This document shows positions 22,442-31,875 of a stretch of 36,258 nt of DNA, one piece after another. How positions within the stretch are numbered: the first letter of the stretch is position 1; each line of letters begins with the position of its first letter. The notes below the pieces were generated by a model. It was not told the DNA's origin and made no database searches. It saw only the letters and a program-made list of their open reading frames with translations. The stretch is from the NCBI GenBank assembly GCA_012730015.1, contig JAAYBT010000019.1, positions 1 through 36,258 on the forward strand. The letters are read 5' to 3'. Both the position numbers and the translations under genes were made by a program. This DNA comes from Clostridiaceae bacterium. GTDB lineage: Bacteria; Bacillota; Clostridia; Acetivibrionales; DTU013.

Positions 22442-25059
22442 TTTTTACCAACTCCTTCATAGTAAAAGCCAAAGCTTCTCACATAATCCGGGTCGTAAAC
22501 ATTGCGCAAGTCCAAAAAAACCGGTTTTCTTACAATGCCTTTTAGAGCGTTGAAGTCCAGACAGGAAAACTCTTCCCATTCGGTTGCTAGTACAATGCAA
22601 TCGCTTTGAGCACAGGCAGAGTACACATCAGTAAAGTATTCCAGACTTAAATCAGGATAACTTTTTTTCATGTTCCCCATGGCTTGTGGATCATAGACTG
22701 CTACAGCAGCCTTTTTTTCTAGAAGCGATGTCAGGACTGTCAGTGAGGGGGATTCGCGAATGTCATCGGTTCCGGGCTTAAATGCAAGCCCCAACACAGC
22801 TATTCTGCGCCCCTCCAAACCATCGAGAGCAGCTTCTATTTTTCCTATCATCCTTTTTTTCTGGCGATTGTTCACTTCAAGCACACCATCCAGAAGCAGG
22901 GGCTCATAGCCGAGACCTCTGCTCAAACCGGTCAGGGCGCGGACATCCTTCGGGAAGCAGCTGCCGCCAAAGCCTGGACCGGGGTTCAGATACTGTAGTC
23001 CAATCCTCTTGTCCAACCCCATTCCCTTAGTAACTGTGCTGATGTCAATGCCGCAAAGCTCACATATATTGGCGACTTCATTAATGAAGCTAATTTTCGT
23101 AGCAAGAAAGCAGTTTGATGCATATTTTATCATCTCAGCCGCCTCAATACTTGTTACAAGCACAGGGATATTAGAATCAATCTGGCTGCGATAGATTTCC
23201 TTTACAATATTTGCTGCCCGGTCATTTTGTGCACCGATGATAATTCTATCGGGGTTTATGAAATCCCCTACGCTTGACCCTTCTCTTAGAAACTCCGGAT
23301 TGGAGACCAGGTCAAAGTCAAGCTTCTCATTTCGCTCCTTCAAAATTTCTGTGATTTCATTTTTTACCCTCATACCGGTGCCTACAGGCACAGTGCTTTT
23401 ATTAACGATGACTTTGTAGCAGCTCATATTTTGAGCGATTTCACGTGCTGCTTCTAATACATGACTGACATCGCAGGTATTGTCCTCGAGGGTTGGAGTG
23501 TTGACGGTGATGAAGATGATATCCGAGCGATTCACAGCGGCTTTAATGTCGCTTGTGAAGTGGAGGCACTTGCGTTTCTTCACACATTCATCTATGATAT
23601 CGTCGAGGGAGGGTTCGAAAATTGGTATTATGCCTCTTCTTAAGCCATTGATTTTTTCCATATCCCGGTCGCAGCAATATACATTCATGCCCATTGATGC
23701 CAGACAGGCTCCTGTCACAAGGCCAACATAGCCTGTGCCTATGATTGAGATGCTTGGCTTGGGCTTAGTCTTCGGTTTCAGCTTGCTTTTGCCGGCTTGA
23801 CGCCGGAGCTTCTTAGTCGAAGCTGAGACACGTATTTCGGGAGCCAGCTTGGCCTGTGCCATGTCAAATGATTTTTTTGGGCCCTGTGTACGGAGCTTCT
23901 CGGGAGGCATTTTGTCCCTTTCTTCCGGCACATATGCTGCAGGAAATATTTCCTCGGCGACTCTCTCCCAGCTAAATCTCTCATCAGCCATTTTTCTGCC
24001 TGCAGCGCCCATATCAAGGGATTTGTTCGGATTGTCCAGCAGATTACAGATTTGCTGAGCCATTACATCAGAGCTATCATACTCATCGATTACAATGCCG
24101 TTGCCGTACCCAGCAATCACTTCTGCATTACCGCCCCTGTTGGTCGTTATAATCGGCAGTCCTGCCGCCATGGCCTCATAGTGGACTCTGGCCAGGGGCT
24201 CGCTCCATTGAGATGCGCAAATAAACAAATCACCAATACTGTAGTAAGCAGGGATATCCGCAGGAGGGATGAAGCCGGTAAAGATAACAGGTCCGGGCAA
24301 ATTCTCCGCATAGCTGCTGATTAGCTTGGTATATTCATCTACATCGTTCTTTCCATACCACTTGCTTCCTACAATGAAAAGAGCGGTATTCTTGTGACTT
24401 TTCATCACGTTGTCCATTGCTCTCAGCAGAACATGGACGCCCTTTTTTATGCTCAGTCTGCCCACATAAAGTACAACCCTATAGTCCTCCAGCCCGTATC
24501 TTTCCTTCATTGTCTGTTTGAGCCGGGCACCCTCCTGTGTCCAGCCGGGATGATATTTCAGCGTGTCAACGCCGGAATAGACCAAACGCATTTTTCCCTC
24601 AGCGGCAGGAAATCTTCCTACAACCGTGTCTGCGATATACTGGCTTACAGTGTTGATGAATTCTGACCTTTCAATACATCTCGAAGCAAGCTCATTTGAT
24701 ATTTTTCCAACATGTAACATTTCGTTATGAAGGCTCAAACTGAATTTAGAATCGGGGAGTCCCTCCGAAAGCGCTAGCAGATATCGGGGACGATTAAATA
24801 CATGGATTAGGTCAAATTCCGGCTTCAATACTGCCTTCAGGTTTCTTACATAGGCAGTGTCCACATTGCCAGCTACTCTGATATATTTGACATTGCCTCT
24901 GGTTTCCTGCTCAGGCAGCGTGGGGTGTTGAATGCTGTAAACTGTAATGTCATGCTGCCTCGATAAATAGGGAAGGATACCGTCTATATATAATTGAATT
25001 GCACCACCGGCAATCGGCGGCATAGGAAGCTTTTCAGTACAAATTAGGGCTATTTTCAA
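22438..25059 (-). CDS. Fusion: GT4 glycosyltransferase (CotSA/YtcC-like) with UDP-glucose 6-dehydrogenase (YtcA-like)
   Basis: One open frame of about 873 aa joins two enzymes. I prefer TTG 25059 because AAAGGAG lies 8 nt before it; the track GTG overlaps that RBS. Residues 1-377 are a GT-B glycosyltransferase: GGAIQLYIDGILPYL, YVGRLSIKKGVHVLLRAMD, and the GT4 donor motif EPLARVHYEAMAAGLPIITT. A basic linker (about 378-438, KSKLKPKTKPKP) leads into UDP-glucose dehydrogenase: IIGTGYVGLVTGACLASMG, VNTPT, NPEFLREGSS, the catalytic GFGGSCFPKD (Cys704 in track numbering) and VLGLAFKPGTDDIRESP. The dehydrogenase makes UDP-glucuronate and the transferase may consume it or a derivative. Homologous functions are separate genes in B. 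subtilis. Confidence 0.9.
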   Translation of the reverse strand: MKIALICTEKLPMPPIAGGAIQLYIDGILPYLSRQHDITVYSIQHPTLPEQETRGNVKYIRVAGNVDTAYVRNLKAVLKPEFDLIHVFNRPRYLLALSEGLPDSKFSLSLHNEMLHVGKISNELASRCIERSEFINTVSQYIADTVVGRFPAAEGKMRLVYSGVDTLKYHPGWTQEGARLKQTMKERYGLEDYRVVLYVGRLSIKKGVHVLLRAMDNVMKSHKNTALFIVGSKWYGKNDVDEYTKLISSYAENLPGPVIFTGFIPPADIPAYYSIGDLFICASQWSEPLARVHYEAMAAGLPIITTNRGGNAEVIAGYGNGIVIDEYDSSDVMAQQICNLLDNPNKSLDMGAAGRKMADERFSWERVAEEIFPAAYVPEERDKMPPEKLRTQGPKKSFDMAQAKLAPEIRVSASTKKLRRQAGKSKLKPKTKPKPSISIIGTGYVGLVTGACLASMGMNVYCCDRDMEKINGLRRGIIPIFEPSLDDIIDECVKKRKCLHFTSDIKAAVNRSDIIFITVNTPTLEDNTCDVSHVLEAAREIAQNMSCYKVIVNKSTVPVGTGMRVKNEITEILKERNEKLDFDLVSNPEFLREGSSVGDFINPDRIIIGAQNDRAANIVKEIYRSQIDSNIPVLVTSIEAAEMIKYASNCFLATKISFINEVANICELCGIDISTVTKGMGLDKRIGLQYLNPGPGFGGSCFPKDVRALTGLSRGLGYEPLLLDGVLEVNNRQKKRMIGKIEAALDGLEGRRIAVLGLAFKPGTDDIRESPSLTVLTSLLEKKAAVAVYDPQAMGNMKKSYPDLSLEYFTDVYSACAQSDCIVLATEWEEFSCLDFNALKGIVRKPVFLDLRNVYDPDYVRSFGFYYEGVGKK

Positions 25060-25060
25060 G

Positions 25061-26095
25061 CTACTCACTCCTTTTTAGCAAAACTGCCAGAGCTTCTTCC
25101 TTTGAAAGCTCAAATCTTGCAATCTTTTCTATTTCAGAAGGCCTCAGGGATTTACCCTTTTGAAACAGATTTTTCACCAGCCCGAAAAACCAATGTGGAT
25201 ATGTCAGGTCGGTATAGAGTATATCCTTTTCCTTCTCGGAAAGGGGGTTGATTTGCGTGTACCAACTGAGGATTTGTTCGATTGTATCGCAGGACCAAAG
25301 CCCAGCATTCTCGCAAGCTTTGCCGATGATTTTTCTTAGATCCCTTGCCGGCAGATCATAGGTTACTCCATCTAAATCAATCACATAGGTTCCATCTGCT
25401 GCATCAAGGACATTTCCTCTTCCGAAGTCCTGATGACAAAGCACAATAGAGGGGGAGCCCTCCTGTGTCAGATGTAAATAGTCTGATTCCGAGAGTCTTT
25501 TCAAAGCCAGATCGGCAAGGGCTATAATCTGGTCTATATATGCCAGGTAAGCCTGATAAGGCTCTTTAGAGGCCCCGGAGGAGACTTCCTTCCATTCAAG
25601 CATCCTCCTCTTCATGGAGTTATACTGATCCGGCCACTTTCTCAGCTTTGTGGATATTCTGCATTGCTCATTGGGAATATAGCCCCTTGAGGCAACATGA
25701 AATGCGGCCAGACCCTGCACGGCCTTTCGAAAATCTGTTGTAAGTGAGAAATTCAAGTCGCTGCCATTAATCCACCCGTAGAGTACAAATAATTGACCCT
25801 CATATTCGGTAATGGCTTGTTTGTCTCTATTTAAAATAATTCCGGGAACCTTACCGCCGGAATTCCTAATATATATTTGAGCGTTGACGGAAAATAGAGC
25901 TTTGTCAAGGGTCTGCTTTAGACGTTTGAGACAGAGCCAGCTACCGCTCGCGTTGACTTTCCAGACAGTCTTAATGGTGCCTGCCTGGATCAACACAAGC
26001 TTTTCCGGATTGATGCTGTATCTGCCTAACACATGAGTCGCAGTGGCCTCAAGATTTTCTTCAGTAATTCCTTTTCTATCTATCAATAGTCTCAT
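25061..26095 (-). CDS. CotS-family spore coat kinase-like protein (second copy)
   Basis: The protein is 344 aa if ATG 26095 is used; AAAGGA abuts that ATG, so the TTG at codon 4 may be the real start. It has the aminoglycoside-phosphotransferase/choline-kinase fold of CotS: N-lobe VWKVNASGSWLCLKRL, hinge-like ITEYEGQLFVLYGWINGSDL, catalytic loop LCHQDFGRGNVLDA (HxDxxxxN) and metal Asp in YVIDLDGVTYDL. CotS and YtaA-type proteins are spore-coat associated, and members have been proposed as spore sugar kinases. The stop lies 1 nt from the GT4-UGDH start, whose RBS is inside this gene, so the two are tightly coupled. Confidence 0.85.
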   Translation of the reverse strand: MRLLIDRKGITEENLEATATHVLGRYSINPEKLVLIQAGTIKTVWKVNASGSWLCLKRLKQTLDKALFSVNAQIYIRNSGGKVPGIILNRDKQAITEYEGQLFVLYGWINGSDLNFSLTTDFRKAVQGLAAFHVASRGYIPNEQCRISTKLRKWPDQYNSMKRRMLEWKEVSSGASKEPYQAYLAYIDQIIALADLALKRLSESDYLHLTQEGSPSIVLCHQDFGRGNVLDAADGTYVIDLDGVTYDLPARDLRKIIGKACENAGLWSCDTIEQILSWYTQINPLSEKEKDILYTDLTYPHWFFGLVKNLFQKGKSLRPSEIEKIARFELSKEEALAVLLKRSE

Positions 26096-26195
26096 TCCTT
26101 TCAGTGTTATTCTGGCGGTAAAGCATCGGGCAAGGTCTTTGCGAAACTACGAGTTATTTTGATGCCAGCTCAAAAGCAGCTAATTCGCAAGGAGC

Positions 26196-27227
26196 CTAAG
26201 TGGGAATAATGGATTGGAAGTTATCCAATAGCGGCTCACCGGTCTTCTCAAATGCTGACATTTCCGCAATCCTCTGCATATATTTTTCTTCCGACCACCC
26301 TTTATCTCGCCTCAGATAAAACTTATTGACAGCGCCGATGAAAAGGTGGGGGAACAAAAGATCAAGCCTTACGACCTCCCACTGGGATGGAGTTAGCGGA
26401 TTGTACCTGTGATAATAACGAAGAATGTCCCCTGTCAGCTTCGGTTGCCATTTACCCGATTTCTTCATTACCTTGTTCAAGAGCTTTCTAATATCCCGCG
26501 CAGCGATATCAACTGTCAACGAATCCGTATCAAGGACATACAGGTCTGATGCAGGAGTGATGAGCAGATTTCCTGCGGCAAAGTCCTGGTGACAAAGGCT
26601 TCCCAGCTCTTTGGCTTCATAAACCCAGTCGGTATATTCCTTTCCCCGCAGCCCCTCGATTGCTTTTTCTGCTCGTTGGTAAAAATGTGCGAACTCACTG
26701 ATAATAAGTGCAGTGATTGGCTTGCGCTCCTTTGTAAGTAAATCGTTATCGTAATAGGTCTTGATGTCTTCAAGCTGCTTTATATAATCCTCGACCCATA
26801 AGCCCAGGTGATACTTGGGCTTAGTTCCGGGCGAGGGGAAAAAGCCTTTAGAAGCCCTGTGGAACTTAGCTAACCCGCCTGCGACCATAGCAAGCTCTGT
26901 GGGCGAGGTGTATAGTGGATTTTTCCCCATAACTGCCTCTGAGAGCAGGTAGCACACTCCGTCGATGCAGACATACTCTCTTCCATCAATAGTTTTCTGT
27001 ATCTGTGGAAGGAGAATGCCCCTGTGGGCCAGGTGCCTGACCGCATCCAATATGAATAGCAGGGTTTGCTCGGAATTTGATACCTTTTTGAGGACCTTCA
27101 TTCCTTTATTTGTATTAATCCACCAGACTCCCTTTTTGCCCTTATAGGATTCATTTCTTATGTCCAAAACAGTAAGGGCATATTGCTTCAACACAATATC
27201 CAGGGGTTCGTTCTCAGTTAAGGCCAA
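26196..27227 (-). CDS. CotS-family spore coat kinase-like protein (first copy)
   Basis: The TTG at 27227 has an ideal GGAGG RBS at 8 nt, so it is the start. The 343-aa protein shares the CotS kinase-like fold with its neighbour: GVWWINTNKGMKVLKKV near 33, LLSEAVMGKNPLYTSP, catalytic loop LCHQDFAAGNLLI near 222, and metal Asp in YVLDTDSLTVDIAARDIRKLL. Catalytic residues are intact, so phosphotransfer is possible. The copies differ substantially and are an old duplication. It opens the minus-strand coat operon; a 100-nt gap before the second copy contains an inverted repeat TTGCGAA/TTCGCAA and no ORF. Confidence 0.85.
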   Translation of the reverse strand: MALTENEPLDIVLKQYALTVLDIRNESYKGKKGVWWINTNKGMKVLKKVSNSEQTLLFILDAVRHLAHRGILLPQIQKTIDGREYVCIDGVCYLLSEAVMGKNPLYTSPTELAMVAGGLAKFHRASKGFFPSPGTKPKYHLGLWVEDYIKQLEDIKTYYDNDLLTKERKPITALIISEFAHFYQRAEKAIEGLRGKEYTDWVYEAKELGSLCHQDFAAGNLLITPASDLYVLDTDSLTVDIAARDIRKLLNKVMKKSGKWQPKLTGDILRYYHRYNPLTPSQWEVVRLDLLFPHLFIGAVNKFYLRRDKGWSEEKYMQRIAEMSAFEKTGEPLLDNFQSIIPT

Positions 27228-27251
27228 AGCGCTTACCTCCTTTATAGTTGT

Positions 27252-27272
27252 AAGACTAATATGGCTAGTCTT
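27252..27272 (-). promoter_or_regulatory. Inverted repeat upstream of the coat-sugar operon
   Basis: AAGACTA, 7-nt spacer, TAGTCTT, about 25 nt upstream of the first cotS-like start. CATATTAG inside it vaguely resembles a sigma-K -10 (CATAnnnTA), without a convincing -35. It could be an operator or a 5' mRNA hairpin. Confidence 0.35.
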
Positions 27273-27279
27273 GGCTGCA

Positions 27280-27307
27280 AAAGAAACAGGGGGAGTTGAA
27301 CCCCCTG
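27280..27307 (-). terminator. Terminator of the amphi-Trp gene
   Basis: On the minus strand CAGGGGG and CCCCCTG flank a 7-nt loop, followed by TTTCTTTT, just after the amphi-Trp stop. Confidence 0.75.
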
Positions 27308-27325
27308 CCCTGCTCCGTCGGTTAA

Positions 27326-27559
27326 CTACACATCAAGCTCTAGGTCCATTTCAGGATTGTCCCAGGATACTTTGATTGAGACAGATCCGCCCTCTATGTC
27401 GTCATCGTACTTTACCTTGTAAGTAAGCTCAGTATCTGACGGTAAGGCAACCGGGTTTCCTTCAACGGTGAGATTACCTGCAAAAAGATCCGGGATAGCC
27501 TTTTTAATGAATTCTCCGAACTCAGCTCTTGAACCAAGATATGATTCCTGATACTTCAT
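27326..27559 (-). CDS. Amphi-Trp domain small protein
   Basis: ATG 27559 (MKYQESYLGSRAEFGEF) has AAGGAG 8 nt upstream, three codons inside the track ORF. The 77-aa protein fits the amphi-Trp domain: an amphipathic helix (FGEFIKKAIPDLFAG), the LTVEGNPVALPSD strand, then VKYDDDIEGGSVSIKVSWDN with the conserved Trp. These small acidic proteins are frequent in Clostridia and archaea; function is unknown. It is on the same strand as the cotS operon but is separated from it by a terminator. Confidence 0.7.
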   Translation of the reverse strand: MKYQESYLGSRAEFGEFIKKAIPDLFAGNLTVEGNPVALPSDTELTYKVKYDDDIEGGSVSIKVSWDNPEMDLELDV

Positions 27560-27663
27560 GAAAACCACTCCTTATAAATAGTGTATACATTTACATAATA
27601 TTTTTTGGGAGGGGATTATGTTACATATATTTGTAAAATGAGTCGCGCCGATTGAATACTGCA

Positions 27664-27692
27664 TTGAAATCCATGGATATGTTCAGTATAAT
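27664..27692 (+). promoter_or_regulatory. Sigma-A promoter for lplA and the gcv cluster
   Basis: TTGAAA, exact 17-nt spacer, TATAAT, about 70 nt before the lplA start. The 195-nt leader region shows no glycine-riboswitch signature. Confidence 0.7.
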
Positions 27693-27763
27693 AATGAAAG
27701 CTACTTTAAAGATTTGACAATTCGTTTCACAGAGTTTGAATGAGTATAGCCGGAGGCCTTCGA

Positions 27764-28816
27764 ATGGCAGATAATTCACGGATAATCTTTACAAAATCAA
27801 TAGATCCCTGGTGGAACCTGGCGGGGGAGGAATATCTGCTGGACAGGGTAGAGCCGGGACAGTGCATATTGTATCTGTGGCAAAACAATGATACTGTCGT
27901 TATAGGAAGAAATCAGAATCCATGGAGAGAGTGCAGAGCACAGGAGCTTGAGGCAGACGGAGGCAAGCTTGCACGAAGGCTTTCGGGTGGCGGCGCAGTG
28001 TTTCATGATATTGGCAATATTAATTTCACCTTCGTTGTAAGTAAAGAGCTCTATAATTTGGACAAGCAGCTGGATGTTATCCTAAATGCAGTAAGAAGCT
28101 TTGGGATAGGTGCGCAAAGGAGCGGCAGGAATGACATAATTGCCGACGGACGAAAGTTTTCAGGGAATGCCTTCTGCTTCAGAAAAAGGAGTGCATATCA
28201 TCACGGAACGATCCTGGTTTCGTCTGATTTTGACAAGCTTTCGAAGTATCTGCAGGTTTCCGAGGAGAAAATGCGCTACAAAGGAGTTCAATCCGTTCAA
28301 TCCAGGGTGGTAAACCTTTCTGAACTGAGTCAGGATATTACTGTCGAAAGAATGGCTGATGCCCTGATTGATTCCTTTAGGGCTTCATATGGCAGCGCAG
28401 CGCCTGTTGAAAAGTGTGTGACTGTAGATAAAGAGGGAAAGGAAGCTCTTGAGGAGCTTTATTGCAAGTATTTATCCTGGACATGGCGCTATGGAGAAGC
28501 CCCCAAGTTTGATGTGACTATTGAGAAAAGATTTGACTGGGGTTCAGTGGAGCTTGGCATTAAGCTGGAGGGCGGCATTGTTAGCAGTTTGGCGGCATAT
28601 TCGGATGCGCTGGATGAGGAATATATTGCACTACTGCCGGAGCTTTTTAGAGGATGCCACTTTGATTCGAAGAAGCTGGCTCAAAGGCTTCGCCAATCTG
28701 TCTGTGAGCAAGTGGCAGCTATTGAGCCCGAGGCGGCTGATGAGCCCCTTGGATCTGATTTGCGGCGGACTATGGCGCTCGATCTTGCTCAATGGGTTGA
28801 GAGCAAGAAATTTTAA
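27764..28816 (+). CDS. lplA: Lipoate-protein ligase
   Basis: ATG 27764 (MADNSRIIFTKSIDPWWNLA) has CGGAGG 7 nt upstream; the track start at 27740 precedes that RBS and is unlikely. The 350-aa enzyme adenylates lipoate and attaches it to lysine of lipoyl domains. Motifs: RRLSGGGAVFHDIGNINFTF near 80, GRNDIIADGRKFSGNAFCF near 125 with the conserved Lys, and HHGTILVSSDF near 150. The C-terminal accessory domain is present. It opens the run to gcvT, and its expected client is GcvH, encoded about 1.2 kb downstream. Confidence 0.93.
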   Translation: MADNSRIIFTKSIDPWWNLAGEEYLLDRVEPGQCILYLWQNNDTVVIGRNQNPWRECRAQELEADGGKLARRLSGGGAVFHDIGNINFTFVVSKELYNLDKQLDVILNAVRSFGIGAQRSGRNDIIADGRKFSGNAFCFRKRSAYHHGTILVSSDFDKLSKYLQVSEEKMRYKGVQSVQSRVVNLSELSQDITVERMADALIDSFRASYGSAAPVEKCVTVDKEGKEALEELYCKYLSWTWRYGEAPKFDVTIEKRFDWGSVELGIKLEGGIVSSLAAYSDALDEEYIALLPELFRGCHFDSKKLAQRLRQSVCEQVAAIEPEAADEPLGSDLRRTMALDLAQWVESKKF

Positions 28817-28908
28817 GTGGAATTTTGATTACATTGCATATATTATTGATGTAGCTGAAGATTTCAGCAGTTGCTGAAGGATGGATTTGATGGGGAGGGA
28901 TTATGGAA

Positions 28909-30009
28909 ATGCACAGTGAGGCTCAGAAAACACCCCTATACGAGGCACATGGGTCTGCCGGAGCGAAAATTATTGATTTTCATGGTTGGCTATTACCTGT
29001 GCAGTACAGCGGCATTTTGCAGGAGCATGAAGCTGTACGTACTAAGGCGGGACTTTTTGATGTTTCGCACATGGGTGAGCTGGAGGTTAGCGGAGAAGAT
29101 GCCTACCAATTCCTCCAGAGTGTACTGGTCAATGACATTAATGCAAAGCCCGGAAAGGCCGTATATTCGCCTATGTGCTACCCAAGCGGAGGCACGGTGG
29201 ACGACCTGATTGTCTACAAGCAAAATGAAGCAAAGTATTTGCTGGTGGTAAACGCAGCGAATACAGCCAAGGATTTTCAATGGTTACAGGAGAACAAGAG
29301 GGGCCGTGTCAATCTAGTGAACCGCTCCGCAGAGTTTGCCCAGCTCGCGCTGCAAGGGCCGAAAGCAGAAGAAATATTGGGTCAGCTAATGGCGGAGGAT
29401 TTAACTCAGTTGCGCTACTTCAGCTATGATAATGATGCGAAGGTAGGAGATATGTCCCTTATTCTTTCACGTACCGGCTATACCGGCGAGGATGGATTCG
29501 AGCTCTACTGCCGGCCTGAGGACGCTCAAAGGCTGTGGGACATGCTTCTGGAGAAGGGCTTTCCCCTTGGCTTGGTGCCTGTAGGCCTTGGAGCAAGAGA
29601 TACCTTGCGGCTTGAGGCGGCATTGCCTCTGTATTCACAGGAGCTTTCGGAGGACATTTCACCGGTTATGGCTGGATTGCAACGCTTCATTAAGCCTGAA
29701 AAGGGAGAATTTATCGGAAGGGAGCCCCTTTCTGCTCAGCTTCAGGGAAGCATTCAGCAGAAAATTGCCGGCTTTGAGATGATCGACAGGGCGGTCCCGA
29801 GAAGCGGTTATGAGGTATATTGCAATGGCAGCAGGGCCGGACATGTTACCAGCGGGGGATATTTCCCTACATTAAAGAAGAACATGGGACTGGCTCTTAT
29901 TGATAATGGTTGCGCACAGGTGGGAAATACGATAGATGTAGAGGTAAGAGACAAGCTGTATAAGGCGGAAATTATTCAGTTACCCTTTTACAGCAGAAAA
30001 CGGGGATAA
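28909..30009 (+). CDS. gcvT: Glycine cleavage system T protein (aminomethyltransferase)
   Basis: Two in-frame ATGs (28903 and 28909) follow GGGGAGGG; the second gives a proper 9-nt spacing, the first only 3 nt, so I prefer 28909 ([15 protein letters not shown]). The folate-dependent enzyme takes the methylamine moiety from GcvH to make 5,10-methylene-THF and ammonia. Motifs: [28 protein letters not shown], the catalytic Asp region [24 protein letters not shown] and [21 protein letters not shown]. About 366 aa, normal. It begins the T-H-PA-PB order. Confidence 0.95.
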   Translation: MHSEAQKTPLYEAHGSAGAKIIDFHGWLLPVQYSGILQEHEAVRTKAGLFDVSHMGELEVSGEDAYQFLQSVLVNDINAKPGKAVYSPMCYPSGGTVDDLIVYKQNEAKYLLVVNAANTAKDFQWLQENKRGRVNLVNRSAEFAQLALQGPKAEEILGQLMAEDLTQLRYFSYDNDAKVGDMSLILSRTGYTGEDGFELYCRPEDAQRLWDMLLEKGFPLGLVPVGLGARDTLRLEAALPLYSQELSEDISPVMAGLQRFIKPEKGEFIGREPLSAQLQGSIQQKIAGFEMIDRAVPRSGYEVYCNGSRAGHVTSGGYFPTLKKNMGLALIDNGCAQVGNTIDVEVRDKLYKAEIIQLPFYSRKRG

Positions 30010-30061
30010 TAAGCGCGGTTAGTCGTATAAACATAGTTTAGCAGAAGGATGGAGGATTGTT

Positions 30062-30445
30062 ATGAAAACATATCAAGGAATCAAATACACCAGGGAACAT
30101 GAGTGGGCAAGGGTTGAGGATGGATTGGTATACGTCGGAATATCGGATTTTGCGCAGAATGCGCTGGGCGATATCGTATTCGTCGAGCTGCCAAATCCGG
30201 GAAAGAGCCTGAAGGCAGGCGAACAGGCCAGCGTGGTAGAATCGGTAAAGGCTGCGTCTGACATTTATTCACCTGTATCCGGTACCATTGTAAAGGTGAA
30301 TGAGGCGCTCGAAGACACCCCGGAGTTACTGAATGCCGAGCCTTATGAGAACTGGATTGTCGCACTTGAGCCGGAAAATTTATCAGAAATGGACGCCCTT
30401 ATGGATGAACAGCAGTATGGCGACTTCTGTGCAAAGGAGGCATGA
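30062..30445 (+). CDS. gcvH: Glycine cleavage system H protein
   Basis: This 127-aa lipoyl carrier shuttles the aminomethyl group among the P, T and L proteins. The lipoylation Lys63 lies in VVESVKAASDIYSPVSG. REHEWARVEDGLVYVGISDFA and LGDIVFVELPNPGKSL are family signatures. The RBS GGAGG lies 5-7 nt upstream. It sits between gcvT and gcvPA; the stop is 1 nt before the gcvPA start, whose RBS is inside gcvH. Modification is presumably by the LplA upstream. Confidence 0.96.
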   Translation: MKTYQGIKYTREHEWARVEDGLVYVGISDFAQNALGDIVFVELPNPGKSLKAGEQASVVESVKAASDIYSPVSGTIVKVNEALEDTPELLNAEPYENWIVALEPENLSEMDALMDEQQYGDFCAKEA

Positions 30446-30446
30446 C

Positions 30447-31874
30447 ATGTCCCGATATATTCCTAATACACAGGAAGATATGGAGCAAATGCTTTCAGAG
30501 ATTGGCTTATCGAGTGTTGACCAGCTGTTTACAGACATTCCTGAGGGAATGAAGCTTAGTAGAGCCCTGGATTTGCCGGGGAGCTTGTCGGAGATGGAGT
30601 TGTCCGGCCTAATGAGGGGCCTGGCAAAGAAAAACGCACATTGCGGAGAATACGCCTGTTTCCTGGGTGCGGGGGCATATGACCACTTTGTTCCCGCCAT
30701 GGTGAAGCAGGTGTTGTCAAAGCCCGAATTCTATACCTCCTATACGCCATACCAGCCTGAAATCAGCCAGGGGATGCTGCAGGCAATTTTTGAATACCAG
30801 ACAATGATCTGCCAATTAACCGGCATGGATGTGTCCAATGCGTCCATGTATGACGGTGCTACCGCCGTAACAGAGGCCGCACTCATTGCCGTGCGTTCCA
30901 CGGGGAAGAGCAGGCTTCTGGTATCACAGGGTCTGCACCCGGAATACCGGGAGGTACTGAAAACCTACGGGAAGTACAATGATCTCGTAATAGAAGAGAT
31001 ACCCTTACGAGATGGGATAACGGCTGTAAGTGAGCTCGATGTAATGTCGGGAGTAAAGGGTAGCGATGGCGCAAATGCAGCGAACACCACTTTAGGTGAT
31101 GAAAACGCAGGGAAAGCCACCACAGGGAAGAGTGATATTGCGGCTGTAATCGTGCAAAGCCCCAATTTCCTGGGAGCCGTAGAGGATTTGAAATGGTTTG
31201 GGGAGTTTGCTGCCAGCAAAGGGGCGCTTTCTATAGCATGTGTGGATCCTATTTCTATTGCCCTGCTAGAGCCCCCGGGAGCATGTGGGATTGACATCGC
31301 TGCAGGAGAAGGACAGGGGCTCGGAAACGCTCTAAACTACGGCGGTCCCTATCTGGGTTTTCTGGCAGCAAAAAAAGCATTTGTCAGAAAAATGCCCGGC
31401 AGAATTGTCGGTCAGACCACAGATAATGAGGACAAAAGAGGCTTTGTTCTCACGCTGCAGGCTAGAGAGCAACACATCCGAAGAGAGAAGGCGGTTTCTA
31501 ACATTTGCTCAAATCAGGCTTTAAACGCACTGGCGGCGGCGGTCTACATGTCCGTAATGGGCAAGGAAGGCATTAAAGAGGCGGCTAACCTATGCCTACA
31601 GAAGGCGCATTATGCTGCAGAGAAACTATTTGCTACCGGCAAATTTGCCAAGCTGTCAGAGGCAGCCTTTATAAAGGAGTTCGCAGTAAGAGCATTACAT
31701 GAGCCGATTCAGGCAATCAATGAAAGGCTTCTCAGGCATGGCATTATAGGTGGCTTGGATTTGGAGAAGTATTATCCGAAGATGAAGGACTGCTGGCTAT
31801 TGGCAGTGACCGAGAAGCGCACAAAGCAGGAAATAGATGATATGGTGAGAATTGCTGCAGGAGGTGAGAGCTGA
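30447..31874 (+). CDS. gcvPA: Glycine dehydrogenase (decarboxylating) subunit 1
   Basis: The track ORF begins inside gcvH; the real start is ATG 30447 ([20 protein letters not shown]) with AAAGGAGG 7 nt upstream. It is the alpha half of the split P protein, which decarboxylates glycine and loads GcvH with GcvPB. Motifs: [37 protein letters not shown]-like [13 protein letters not shown], and [17 protein letters not shown]. The 475 aa exceed the usual length (about 450) because of a low-complexity stretch near residue 205, [20 protein letters not shown] and a few more, which is absent from relatives as I know them. It does not disrupt visible motifs. Confidence 0.95.
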   Translation: MSRYIPNTQEDMEQMLSEIGLSSVDQLFTDIPEGMKLSRALDLPGSLSEMELSGLMRGLAKKNAHCGEYACFLGAGAYDHFVPAMVKQVLSKPEFYTSYTPYQPEISQGMLQAIFEYQTMICQLTGMDVSNASMYDGATAVTEAALIAVRSTGKSRLLVSQGLHPEYREVLKTYGKYNDLVIEEIPLRDGITAVSELDVMSGVKGSDGANAANTTLGDENAGKATTGKSDIAAVIVQSPNFLGAVEDLKWFGEFAASKGALSIACVDPISIALLEPPGACGIDIAAGEGQGLGNALNYGGPYLGFLAAKKAFVRKMPGRIVGQTTDNEDKRGFVLTLQAREQHIRREKAVSNICSNQALNALAAAVYMSVMGKEGIKEAANLCLQKAHYAAEKLFATGKFAKLSEAAFIKEFAVRALHEPIQAINERLLRHGIIGGLDLEKYYPKMKDCWLLAVTEKRTKQEIDDMVRIAAGGES

Positions 31875-31875
31875 G

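Noticed and set aside
27569-27763. Glycine riboswitch ahead of lplA-gcv
   Set aside because: No tandem aptamer-like motif is visible; only an ordinary promoter.
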